In this document: positions 34,801 to 44,263 of the stretch, piece by piece
Layout of the letters: each line of letters starts with the position of its first letter
How positions within the stretch are numbered: position 1 is the first letter of the stretch
Assembly (NCBI GenBank): GCA_046530735.1
Contig: JBHEQV010000004.1
Coordinates: forward strand, 62,001-126,000
Direction: 5' to 3'
DNA length: 64,000 nt
DNA from: Arsenophonus sp046530735
GTDB lineage: Bacteria > Pseudomonadota > Gammaproteobacteria > Enterobacterales > Enterobacteriaceae
Translations under genes and position numbers: made by a program
Notes under the pieces: generated by a model
Databases searched by the model: none
What the model was told of the DNA's origin: nothing
What the model saw: only the letters and a program-made list of their open reading frames with translations

Positions 34801-36090
34801 TTACGGGTTTCGTGAGAAAACATATAAACGATAGAGCCGATAAAATAAACATAAATAAATATAAAAAGATACGAAAATGATATTTTTCAAAAAAAAATTT
34901 TTGCTATCAGGAGGGGAGGAGGCCACTAAATCCGATAAAAATAGGACCAATGATTTTATCAGTACCGCTACATCATAACCGAGTTCAAGACAGGTTGAGT
35001 ACACCACCTGAATTAGAAAACATTTCTTCATCAAATGCACCGTCGCTAAATATAATAGCGATAGAGTATCAAGAAAAATCCAGCCTAAAGATATTATTTA
35101 AATTTAAAAATGTACGACTGTATTAATCTCTATAGATAGTGCTGCAATTATATATACAATCGCACTAATAAGACTAAATAAAAGAATGTTCGACGTATTT
35201 CAAGATAATCGGAAAGGCATTTTAAAAATAATTAGTTAATTAAATCTCATAAAGTGCATATCATGAATAAAAATTCACTACAATATTAATACTAAAATGG
35301 AAAACGTAATTCAATAATACTAGTCCATCATGAATTGAATAGTAAAACTTCCAAGTATAAAAGAAAATTCATTAATGGAGATAATAGTAAGTTATTTTGG
35401 ATAATATATTATTATATTTAGATGAGATCTTTTGTTAATCTATATATATATTTAGGTTAATGCTCAATTGTAGTTTACAGAGATATTAGTCTCCCATGTA
35501 TAAGCTTCACGGATATTCTGAAATGCCATAGAGAGAAAATATCGTTGTGATTTTGGAATGAATTTTTCATTTTAATAAAATAGCAGGAAGATAATTAATA
35601 ATTAAAAGTTCTCTCAAACCAAACTGTTCAATCAGATAAGGAGTTATGAATGATCCAGAAATAGGCAAAATAATATAAATGATGAAGTCAGACTACTAGT
35701 AAATAGCTTTTTTAGAAGGTATAAATTCTTGAATCCCATAAGAATTCTGGAATCATATTAAGCCCTCCAATACCTATGCTTACGCAAACTCATATGATTG
35801 ACAAAAAGAGCCAATTATATTCAAGCATTAGTGCAGATACTTCAGTAAAATATTAGAAGTAATAAAATACATGAGAAAAATAATTTTTACGACTATATTT
35901 ATCAGCAAGCGCACCCAAAAAAATTGCGCTGATGGTAGCTTCAAGTCCTACCCACAGAGAGGGTTAAACCAGACCGTATTGTGTTTAATTATCATCATTG
36001 ATACTTGTATAATCAGGGTAATAACAAAATCAATTAGAAATAAATTAAAAAATTTAAGACTATTTTAATAGTAAGCATTCCCTTATAAAG
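34801..36090 (-). pseudogene. decayed MFS transporter
   Basis: Long hydrophobic minus-strand frames broken by stops. Typical MFS elements are GALADKYSRK near 35910 (family GxLaDrxGRR, the loop 2-3 motif), RVLEGLI-like sequence near 35750 and IEQFGLRELLIINYLPA near 35610 (family FGWRxxFxxxxxPA). Near the end, YSTCLELGYDVAV at about 34975 resembles the Y.sELyPt motif of sugar-porter types. Substrate cannot be told. It ends about 130 bp from ydjM, converging with it. Confidence 0.55.
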
Positions 36091-39000
36091 GATTTTTAAT
36101 TTTTTTATTAGGGTAGGCAACCCATAAATCCATTTGTTGTATAGCAGTTATACCTATTTTTATTAATTATATACTTATTTATTTTGTATCCGCAAAACAC
36201 TATTACTAGTGGAATAAGGTTCTATATTCCTAATCTATTAGGAAGGTTCATAGCTAATAACTAATCTATGCAAAATTATATCCATCATAAAACAAGTATT
36301 TCTCGTTTTTATCTTAGAGAATTAATACCTATCGTAATTTATCGTTGGATATGTCTGGCCTTTTTTGATTTTGAAGTCTATTACGCATTTTTGTACTAAT
36401 GCCAATATTTCTTCTAGTATTTTAAAGATGCAGTGAATATATCTTGTTATAAATTTATTAAAATCAATGTAAAATTACAGAATTTACAGAGTTATTTATT
36501 GTATGTTCAGTGAATAGAAAATGGCCTTATTTGTATTTCTTTAAAAATAAATATGCGTTTAGATATTTTCTCTGCCATTTTAGAATCTCAATGACGTTCT
36601 TATTTTACAGTAGAGATAAAATAGAAATTACTATTTTTTGATATATTAAGGATATTTCTAAGAGTTTTATTTTTATCCAATTGATACAAGTATTGGTAGT
36701 TATTTTTAACGAGGAAGGTGGGTCTGCCCAGCGATAAAAAGGTATGCAGCAGGATTAAATTGAGCGAAGTCTGGATGACTGGGTGGGTTGATTTTATTAC
36801 AACAAGCAATCATAATAGCTTGCTTAGGGTCCCATTTCTCAACCCATGATAAAAATGATCCAAAAGCGTTTTATTTATACGTTTTTACTGTGGAGGAATG
36901 ACGCTTGCTGCAGATTTCGGTTAAGCCTGTAAATAGTTTTTCTGTTAATGTTAGCTGGATTGTTTTCTACAAATAACCTAAAATTGAATACAGAATGAAA
37001 GGTTATCTTCTAACTTTATTTGCCCTGGTATTTACTCCACGTTCTATAAGCTCTGCAAGAATACGTTTGATCTGAATGATTGTTTATTTTCCTATCAGAT
37101 ATAGATAGACTAATCTATCTACTATTTAACATTTAGTTCTCAGCCTATTGATTATTTTATCATAAAAGCGATTTTCCATCTTTTTTTTTTGAATATTGAT
37201 GTAATCTTAAATAGCTATTTTATAGTTCTAGCGTGTTCAGAAATAGACTTTTCTGATATAATGAAATTGCAGCGAGGGTTTTTATGGTGTTCCTTCTGCG
37301 AAGGATTACTTAGGATGATCTTTCAGTAAAAGGAATTTACGAGTGCTATCTTTATGGTAATTATAAAGAAAAATCTTTCTCCGAAATAGTAAATTTTAGA
37401 TACAAGGATCCTGCACCTATGGTGATTGACGATTGCAATACGTAATACGTTTACTATTTTGTTTAATGCTTTTGATCTTACTGCAAGTGAAGATATTCCT
37501 GCTATTACGGATGTCGTTAAGGTAAAATGTTATGTTATAAAATGAAATTATATAACATATAAAATTCTTTTTATTACAGCATATTTAAACTGAATTAAAT
37601 AATTTTTATGAGTTAAAACAATAAGTTATATCTATTATAAGGCGCAAATAATAGGTTCGAATTATATATGAAATCTTAATAAGACCAATAGATTAGATGA
37701 TGTCAGCATTTTAATATTTTACTGGAACAAATTTATAGCATGATTTAAGATTTTTATTAAATCTATCAAAATGCCGTTAATTTGTTTATTGTGTTCAGTA
37801 AGATGCAATATAATTAAGTGCTAAGTATGCATATTACCTTAGCATTTCGACTAATTACCATCAACCTATTTTTTTTAGAACATAGATAAGAATGACAGAT
37901 TGAATTAACTAATTGCTTTATGTGTGTTCTCAGATCATGGAAACAAAATTTTTATTCCGGCTCGTTTTAATACTGTTCTCCTATTTTATATAAGGATCTA
38001 TCTGCATTTTTTTAATTAAATTTTTTGTGAGGCATCAGATTGTTTACTGATATTCTATGTACGAATACTCATTTAGATAATTATCCAGTTGTAGAATCAG
38101 AATACAGAAATCTGTATTGTTTGCAGCTACTCTTATAGATTTTTTCGATTTCCTGTTTTCTGGTTCTATCAATGCAATTTTTCTTTAGTATATCAATTAT
38201 AACTATCTAAATTAATGATATTAGGATGATACAAATCCATTGAAAACACAAATTTAACCGTTCATCTAAGTGGTTCAGAAGATTCATTGATTTAATTTTT
38301 CTTCTTTATCCAGTTTTAACCATTTAATGCGTTTTTAGCTAATAAAAGCTTAAAAACAGGTGATTTCCTATTTATTTCTAATCTCTTTCAATGGATCTCA
38401 CTTATTAATTTAGTAATACTAAATGCTTTGCTTTTGCTATTAATAGAAATTTCTTTTTTTTATAATCGGGTATTTCTATTTCTTATTTTTTTCTGACTGG
38501 CTTTACTTTCCAATCTTACATTGTTTCTGCCTATTTCATTTTTTAATAGTACTAGATATTTTTTGATTCTGTAATATCTTTTAATTGGGTACTACTGAAA
38601 TGTAGGAACTAAAAACTAAGTCTACCTTTGTCTTTATCTAAAGATTTTTTGTTAGCCTTTGCTTAAATTCATTTCAAACAGGCTTTGTTAAATATAATAT
38701 TAGGGAAATTATCTAACTTTGCTATTCTCCATAATTCAAATTTCTTTTTGTCGCTCAACTCTTATAAGCTTATTTTTATTCACTTTACTAAGTGATTTTT
38801 AATTCTTTTTCCGCATGGTGTTATATAACTGTTGTTCAAATTTTACTATGTTAAAAATTGATATTTTTGTTCCTAATGAGATCAATTTTGCTCTCAACGA
38901 GAGCATTGATCAAATTTAACAACTTCAATATAAAATTATTTTATAAATAAATGAGGCGATTTCTTTTTGTACGGATTTTATATTAGTAACTAATAATTCT

Positions 39001-39409
39001 AAACTTATATCAATTAGTCAGTGTATTTTTATTTATTTCTATTATTCCTTCCCTCTTGCCGAGTTATAGTTGTTTTGTTCATTATATTTCTTATTCAAAA
39101 GCTACATTATTCTTAGGCATTTTTTCCCAAAAAATAAATAGCCAAGCATAAATGATTATCTTTATTTTTTATTAGGTAATAGATATGTTGTTAGATAGGG
39201 ACTAGGATTTATTTGTTACGCCGCGACACTTTTTTGGTATTAATAGAGTGGGTATTGCGAATATTAAAGTCATATTTATATGCTATTTTATTCTTTTCAT
39301 TGGCAGTTACCCCATTACTAATAATTTTTTGCACGACATATTCTTAATATAATTCTTAGAATATTGATTTTCTATTAAAACAATAATAGATTAATAAAAG
39401 TTATTAGCA
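36091..39409. other. 3.3-kb gene-free stretch
   Basis: A minus-strand piece near 37080-36710 is partly open (IKRILAELIERGVNTRANK, then SFLSWVEKWDPKQAIMIACC and FAQFNPAAYLFIAGQT) and looks like an old protein I cannot assign. At about 37534-37562 TATGTTATA and TATAACATA form a short inverted repeat. The stretch from 37600 to 39400 is T-rich and unreadable. Confidence 0.4.
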
Positions 39410-40070
39410 TAACTAATATAGGATAGATAAATTTTTTCTCTAATGCATCGTAAATCTGTTTTCTATTCTTAAATTAGACGTTGTTTGTCAGCATAGTCAG
39501 ATAAAGTTATCCTCCCTCTTATTTATCCTGTTTAAACTTTTTTAAGCAGACTATGGGGATCAGCTTAAATAAGCATTGAAAGGTTGTTTTCTAGAAGCAT
39601 ATCGTTTTGCGGGATCGCCTTCAAAGCCTCATTCTCACAAAAGCCAATTCAATTGAATTCGTCATTCTTATTGATTCCCAATGCGCTGATAGCAAGGCAT
39701 AGAATGCTCAGCCCGTTCTTCTCGTTTTTCTCAAGCTTTCTCATCGCTGCAGTAGATACCTTTACTGAAAAACCTTTTCAACAAAACATCAAGAGATTTA
39801 TTAGTAGGATCACAGCTATCTCATACCCAAAGGACCCACGGCAAACTTACTCTTAACTTTTGGTGTGCTACATGCCTTTGATGAGTATGAAGATGTAGTA
39901 CATTAGTTATTTATGTAGCTAAGGCCTTTGTGTCACATATACAGGAATATCTTTTTGCCCATTGCACATCATTCTAAAAGCTAATGGCACCCGTCTTCCT
40001 GTAGAAAGTGCAGAGATACGGTTAAGTCATGCACTCTAGGTTATTCACAAAAGTTTAGTCTAGTTTAATT
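39410..40070 (-). mobile_element. IS256-family transposase fragment, copy 4
   Basis: C-terminal half of an IS256 transposase on the minus strand. Readable pieces are NKSLDVLLKRFF near 39780 (family KAFDTFMEKFS), EKREERAEHSMPCYQRIGN near 39710, NSIELAFV near 39650 (family NPIESTFATVR) and INKRE near 39500 in the tail. A GDGALGFW-like region is barely visible near 40000. The N-terminal half is missing, so this is a truncated copy. The plus-strand open frame at 39584-39856 is its shadow. Confidence 0.7.
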
Positions 40071-40345
40071 TTTTATTCTTGATAAAGTATCTTCTACTGC
40101 AACGAGTTCTTTAGATCTATGCGCAGTAACGTTGATATTGAGTTTTATTACCTACTTTTTAGTATCAAGATTAATTAACTGTTTTTTTAATGTTAACTAA
40201 ACTTTAAATATTTAACTGATAAAATACCGTCTATATAGTTAGTGACGGCTAGGATATATGAATTTTTTTGCTAAAAATAGTTTTTTTAAATTGTATGGTA
40301 TTAGATTAAAATTAATTGGAGATGATTAACGCCGAGGTTATAGTA

Positions 40346-41512
40346 ATGACAGCAATTATACGACAGTTTTTAAAGTTAGAGGCAGCAAGTGGAGTGTTGT
40401 TAATTATTGCTGCTATTTTAGCTTTAATTATAGCTAATACTCCATTACAAGGTATTTATCAGCAATTTCTTAATATTTCTATTGCCTTTAAAATCAGCAC
40501 ATTAAATATTGATAAACCGTTTTTATGGTGGATCAATGATGGTTTAATGGTCATTTTCTTTTTAGTTGTTGGCCTGGAAGTTAAACGAGAACTAATAGAT
40601 GGATCATTAGCAGGTCGCGATAAAGTAATATTCCCCATTATTGCTGCTATAGGAGGTATGCTATTACCTGCTTTAGTATATCTGTTTTTTAATATAAATG
40701 ATGAAATTGCCAGGCAGGGTTGGGCGATCCCAACGGCGACAGATATTGCATTTGTACTGGGTATTATGGCACTTTTAGGTAAACGTGTACTAACAGAGTT
40801 AAAAGTATTTCTACTCGCGTTGGCAATTATTGATGATCTGGGCGTAATTATTATTGTTGCTCTATTTTATACTAAATCTATTTCTATCCTATCACTAGGA
40901 TTAACTATACTTTCTCTGTTAGTATTAACATGGATGAATTGGCGCAAAATTGAAAATACATCTGCTTATTTAGTTGTTGGAATTATCTTATGGGTTTGTA
41001 TTTTAAAATCAGGTATCCATACAACATTAGCAGGTATTATTCTGGGCTTTTTAATACCACTTAAAGGTAGGCAAAATAATTCACTCTCTGAACAATTAGA
41101 ACATCTTTTACATCCTTGGGTTGCTTATTTAATTTTACCATTATTTGCATTTGCTAATGTAGGTATACAACTTAATGGTATTACCTTAACTAATTTTGCC
41201 AGTAGTTTACTGATCGGTGTTTCATTAGGTTTATTAATTGGTAAACCAACAGGTATATTTCTATTTAGTTGGTTAGCGTTAAAATTAGGTGTTGCGAAAT
41301 TACCCGTTAAAATTAACCTTAAGCAGATATTTGCTGTATCAGTACTCTGTGGCACTGGTTTTACTATGTCAATTTTTATTGCTAGTTTAGCATTTAAAGG
41401 TTTAGATAATTTTAGTACTTATTCACGGTTTGGGATCCTTATTGGTTCGACGATAGCGGCGATATTAGGATTAATATTATTGAATAGTGTTTTACCAAAA
41501 AAAGGTAATTAA
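40346..41512 (+). CDS. nhaA: Na+/H+ antiporter NhaA
   Basis: Inner-membrane antiporter that exchanges two H+ for one Na+ and regulates cytoplasmic pH and sodium. It has 388 residues (388 in E. coli) and about twelve membrane segments. Key residues are present: DIAFVLGIMALLG near residue 132 (Asp133 equivalent) and LALAIIDDLGVIII near 160 (Asp163-Asp164 pair). HPWVAYLILPLFAFANVG near 255 and CGTGFTMSIFIASLAF near 335 are conserved. ATG 40346 aligns its MTAIIRQFLKLEAASG with the E. coli N-terminus and has GAGG 9 bp upstream; upstream ATG 40322 and TTG 40316 are less likely. A hairpin terminator follows. Its activator NhaR is dead. Confidence 0.95.
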   Translation: MTAIIRQFLKLEAASGVLLIIAAILALIIANTPLQGIYQQFLNISIAFKISTLNIDKPFLWWINDGLMVIFFLVVGLEVKRELIDGSLAGRDKVIFPIIAAIGGMLLPALVYLFFNINDEIARQGWAIPTATDIAFVLGIMALLGKRVLTELKVFLLALAIIDDLGVIIIVALFYTKSISILSLGLTILSLLVLTWMNWRKIENTSAYLVVGIILWVCILKSGIHTTLAGIILGFLIPLKGRQNNSLSEQLEHLLHPWVAYLILPLFAFANVGIQLNGITLTNFASSLLIGVSLGLLIGKPTGIFLFSWLALKLGVAKLPVKINLKQIFAVSVLCGTGFTMSIFIASLAFKGLDNFSTYSRFGILIGSTIAAILGLILLNSVLPKKGN

Positions 41513-41586
41513 CACTAAAACTGCTAATTAGGCAGGATAAAGTTAGTTATAAATTATATTTATGTGATATAAATATTCTTTTTGTG

Positions 41587-41629
41587 CTCGCAATACGATA
41601 TTTTTATTTGTAGTGCGAGTATCTTTTTA
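41587..41629 (+). terminator. intrinsic terminator after nhaA
   Basis: Stem CTCGCA (41587-41592) with TGCGAG (41614-41619), extended by TAC/GTA across one mismatch, then TATCTTTTT. It is 75 bp after the nhaA stop and would separate nhaA from the dead nhaR. Confidence 0.65.
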
Positions 41630-41717
41630 AGTAAAGAAAATGATCACATATCTTATGATATTCAGAAGATAACATATATAAATAGTTATTAGTGGTATAG
41701 AAGAAATTGATATTAGA

Positions 41718-42615
41718 ATGTTGCATTTCAATTTTAATAATCTTTATTACTTATCACATGATTGTAAAGAGAGGGGGTCGGTAGTTGACGCAACTGAAAA
41801 GTTTTATTTAACGCTTAAAAATAACAGATTACATCAATAGATTAGAAGAACGTTTGAATGGTAAATTATTTAAAAGGTAGATAGAGCCGATGGCTGATTC
41901 CGTCAGAACTAGGAAAATTGGTTTCCGTTAGGCTGATAAAATATTTGTGCTAAGCAAGGAATGTTAAATATTGTTAATTATAGTCATAAACGAATTTGTT
42001 ATTTAATGTTGGTGTTGTTAATGTTTTAGCTAAACAGTGTCTAAGCTGCGTTCTTGAAACCGCTATCATTGAATATTAGCAGATCCAATATTTACGTTGT
42101 TTTAAATTGATCTACAAGCTTTATTGAATCAATTAAATCAAGATAAGTTAGATATGATTATATTTAATTGCCAGATTGATTTATTCTAATAAAAATAAAT
42201 CATTTCCCGTCAATCTTGGATGATGTAGCATTAATTTATTGTCGTAAACCACTAATACAGAAGAAAATTTCTTTTCTATGTTTAGAAAATAATGATTATT
42301 GATTTACGGTATTGGTGCTCTATGTTGGTTTCTTTTTTTTTAATCCAAAATAATAATTTATAGGTAGAAATTCTAGGTGAATTTAATAATGCAAAATTGA
42401 TAAAAGCATTTAATATATATCATAATGCAGTATATTTCGCTCCATTACTTTCTATACGCTAGCGGTATTTTTTAGATAATGAAATTTTTGAAATTGCTTT
42501 TATGAATAAAGTAAAAGAAGAATAATATGCTACATTGCTGATGTATGATTCAGCATCTAGCAGTGAAAATGCGTCTATAAAAATATTTTTTAATTATTTA
42601 ATCAACATTAAATAA
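41718..42615 (+). pseudogene. nhaR: decayed nhaR (LysR-type activator of nhaA)
   Basis: NhaR activates nhaA in response to Na+. The relic reads MLHFNFNNLYYLSH at its ATG 41718 (family MSHINYNHLYYFWHV), GSVVDATEKFYLTL near 41780 (family GSVVGAAEALYLTP), RLEERLNGKLFKR near 41840, then ADKIF, LNQDKLDMIIFNCQID near 42140, VEILGEFNNAKLIKAFN near 42365 (family VEILGEFDDAALMKAFG) and EEYYATLLM near 42515, ending at 42615. Several frameshifts and stops separate the blocks. It is in the ancestral nhaA-nhaR-rpsT order. Confidence 0.92.
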
Positions 42616-42640
42616 ACAATAAGAGTTATTTTAACATCCA

Positions 42641-42668
42641 TAAAAATCAGCTGAAGCCGGGTTTTTAA
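42641..42668 (-). terminator. possible weak terminator of rpsT
   Basis: Just after the rpsT stop the minus-strand RNA reads AACCCGGCTTCAGCTGATTTTT: a short GC-rich hairpin-like segment with a T-run. Pairing is imperfect compared with the strong rpsT terminator of E. coli. Confidence 0.35.
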
Positions 42669-42682
42669 AAAATTAAAATAAA

Positions 42683-42943
42683 TCACATTGATTTGATTTG
42701 TGCTACTAAATTTGCTTTATGACGTGCAGCTTTATTTTTATAGATCAAGCCTTTGCTAGCATAGCGATCAACAATAGGTTGCATATTGTTAAATGCTTTT
42801 TGTGCTGCTTCTTTATCGCCTGTAGCAATAGCAGCATAAACTTTTTTAATAAAAGTACGTACCATAGAACCACGACTAGCATTATGTTGACGGCGTTTCT
42901 CTGATTGTATAGCACGTTTCTTAGCTGATTTGATATTAGCCAA
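42683..42943 (-). CDS. rpsT: 30S ribosomal protein S20
   Basis: Small-subunit primary binding protein that contacts the 5' domain of 16S rRNA. 86 residues, typical. It begins MANIKSAKKRAIQSEKRR, the usual S20 start, and is rich in Lys/Arg. The start codon is TTG (minus strand 42943-42941), preceded by GGAG with a 6-bp gap; E. coli rpsT also uses UUG, and S20 represses its own translation through it. This unusual start is therefore kept. The gene has its own promoter and diverges from ribF, as in the ancestral order. Confidence 0.97.
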   Translation of the reverse strand: MANIKSAKKRAIQSEKRRQHNASRGSMVRTFIKKVYAAIATGDKEAAQKAFNNMQPIVDRYASKGLIYKNKAARHKANLVAQIKSM

Positions 42944-42995
42944 GGTCTACTCCTAAATATTTATTCTATCGAGTACAATCTCTATAGGATAGAGA

Positions 42996-43024
42996 ACAAT
43001 GCCTTTTTAGCCTTCATTTGTCAA
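42996..43024 (-). promoter_or_regulatory. sigma-70 promoter of rpsT
   Basis: On the minus strand TTGACA (43024-43019), a 17-bp spacer and CATTGT (43001-42996), about 55 bp upstream of the TTG start. The -35 is perfect. Confidence 0.7.
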
Positions 43025-43234
43025 TTAATTTATATAAATTTGTGTAAATAAGCATCACATATAGAAATATGATTTATTGCGATGATCGGAAATTTTATTA
43101 GTTTACTAAGTGAGTAAAGAATTTTAAATATAAAAAGCAGAATGAATTATAGAAAAATGATTAGGTTAAGTATCAGTCTTACTGACAAAATAACCATTTA
43201 TCATCTTTCTTATAAACATTAATCAAATAATGAC

Positions 43235-43264
43235 TTAACCTTCAAGATAGTAAAACGGTATAAT
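43235..43264 (+). promoter_or_regulatory. probable promoter of the ribF-ileS-lspA operon
   Basis: Perfect -10 TATAAT at 43259-43264, 28 bp before the ribF ATG, with a weak -35 (TTAACC, 43235-43240) and 18-bp spacing. Confidence 0.6.
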
Positions 43265-43292
43265 CCAGCAATTTTAATATATTGAGCTGATT

Positions 43293-44225
43293 ATGAAGTT
43301 AGTACGTGGTATACATAATATTAACACATATCATCATGGTTGTGTATTGACTATTGGAAATTTTGATTCTGTTCATCGAGGACATCATACATTATTGAAA
43401 TATTTAAAACAAGAGAGTCAGCGTCTCGGAGGAGCACCAACAATGGTCATGATTTTTGAACCACAACCACTGGAATTTTTTTTGGGCGCAAATGCACCAG
43501 CACGTTTAACGCGTTTATGTGATAAAGTAAAATACTTTATTGAATATGATGTTGATTATTTACTGTGTATCAAATTTAACTCCATATTTGCTTCATTGAT
43601 ACCGGAAACTTTTGTTTCACAATTGCTGGTGAGAAAATTGAGGGTTAAATTTTTAGTAATTGGCGATGATTTTCACTTTGGTAAAAATAGACAGGGTGAT
43701 TTTAAATATCTTTGTAAAGCAGGAGAAGAATATGGTTTTGAAGTGGCTAATACTAAAAGTTTTTGTAACTCTGGACAGCGAGTTAGTAGTACTGCTATTA
43801 GGAAAGCACTATTAAGTGATGATCTTATCCTTGCTGAGAATCTTATGGGACATCCTTACCGATTAAGTGGTCGAGTGGTTCATGGTCGCCAGATTGGTGG
43901 TGCGATTGGATTTCCTACTGCAAATATATTATTTAAATGTTTAGTTATTCCTCTTAAAGGCGTTTATGTGGTAGAAGTGTATGGTTTAGCCGATCATCCA
44001 TTGCAGGCAGTTGCAAATATTGGCACACGGCCAACAGTGAATGGGGTAGATCAGCAAATTGAAGTTCATTTAATAGATGTGCATATAGATATATATGGGT
44101 GTCATATTGATATTGTATTACGTAAAAAATTGCGAAATGAGAAGCAATTTGCTTCTATTGATGAATTAAGACAGCAAATCGGTAAAGATGTAATGGCTGC
44201 AAGACAATTCTTCCAGTCGTCATAA
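43293..44225 (+). CDS. ribF: riboflavin kinase/FAD synthetase RibF
   Basis: Bifunctional enzyme making FMN from riboflavin and FAD from FMN; FAD is needed by TrxB encoded in this window. 310 residues (313 in E. coli). The N-terminal adenylyltransferase domain has IGNFDSVHRGHHTLL near 20 (usual GNFDGVHRGH; the Gly is Ser here), FEPQPLEFF near 58 and SSTAIRKAL near 165. The kinase domain has GRVVHGRQIGGAIGFPTAN near 190 and IGTRPTVNG near 247. The Shine-Dalgarno is weak. It is followed 38 bp later by ileS, as in E. coli. Confidence 0.95.
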   Translation: MKLVRGIHNINTYHHGCVLTIGNFDSVHRGHHTLLKYLKQESQRLGGAPTMVMIFEPQPLEFFLGANAPARLTRLCDKVKYFIEYDVDYLLCIKFNSIFASLIPETFVSQLLVRKLRVKFLVIGDDFHFGKNRQGDFKYLCKAGEEYGFEVANTKSFCNSGQRVSSTAIRKALLSDDLILAENLMGHPYRLSGRVVHGRQIGGAIGFPTANILFKCLVIPLKGVYVVEVYGLADHPLQAVANIGTRPTVNGVDQQIEVHLIDVHIDIYGCHIDIVLRKKLRNEKQFASIDELRQQIGKDVMAARQFFQSS

Positions 44226-44263
44226 TTAAAATATTTAGCCAAAAATTAAAACTGAGAATTTAA

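Noticed and set aside
39584..39856. 90-codon open frame on the plus strand
   Set aside because: The opposite strand carries the IS256 copy 4 transposase, so this frame is a shadow.
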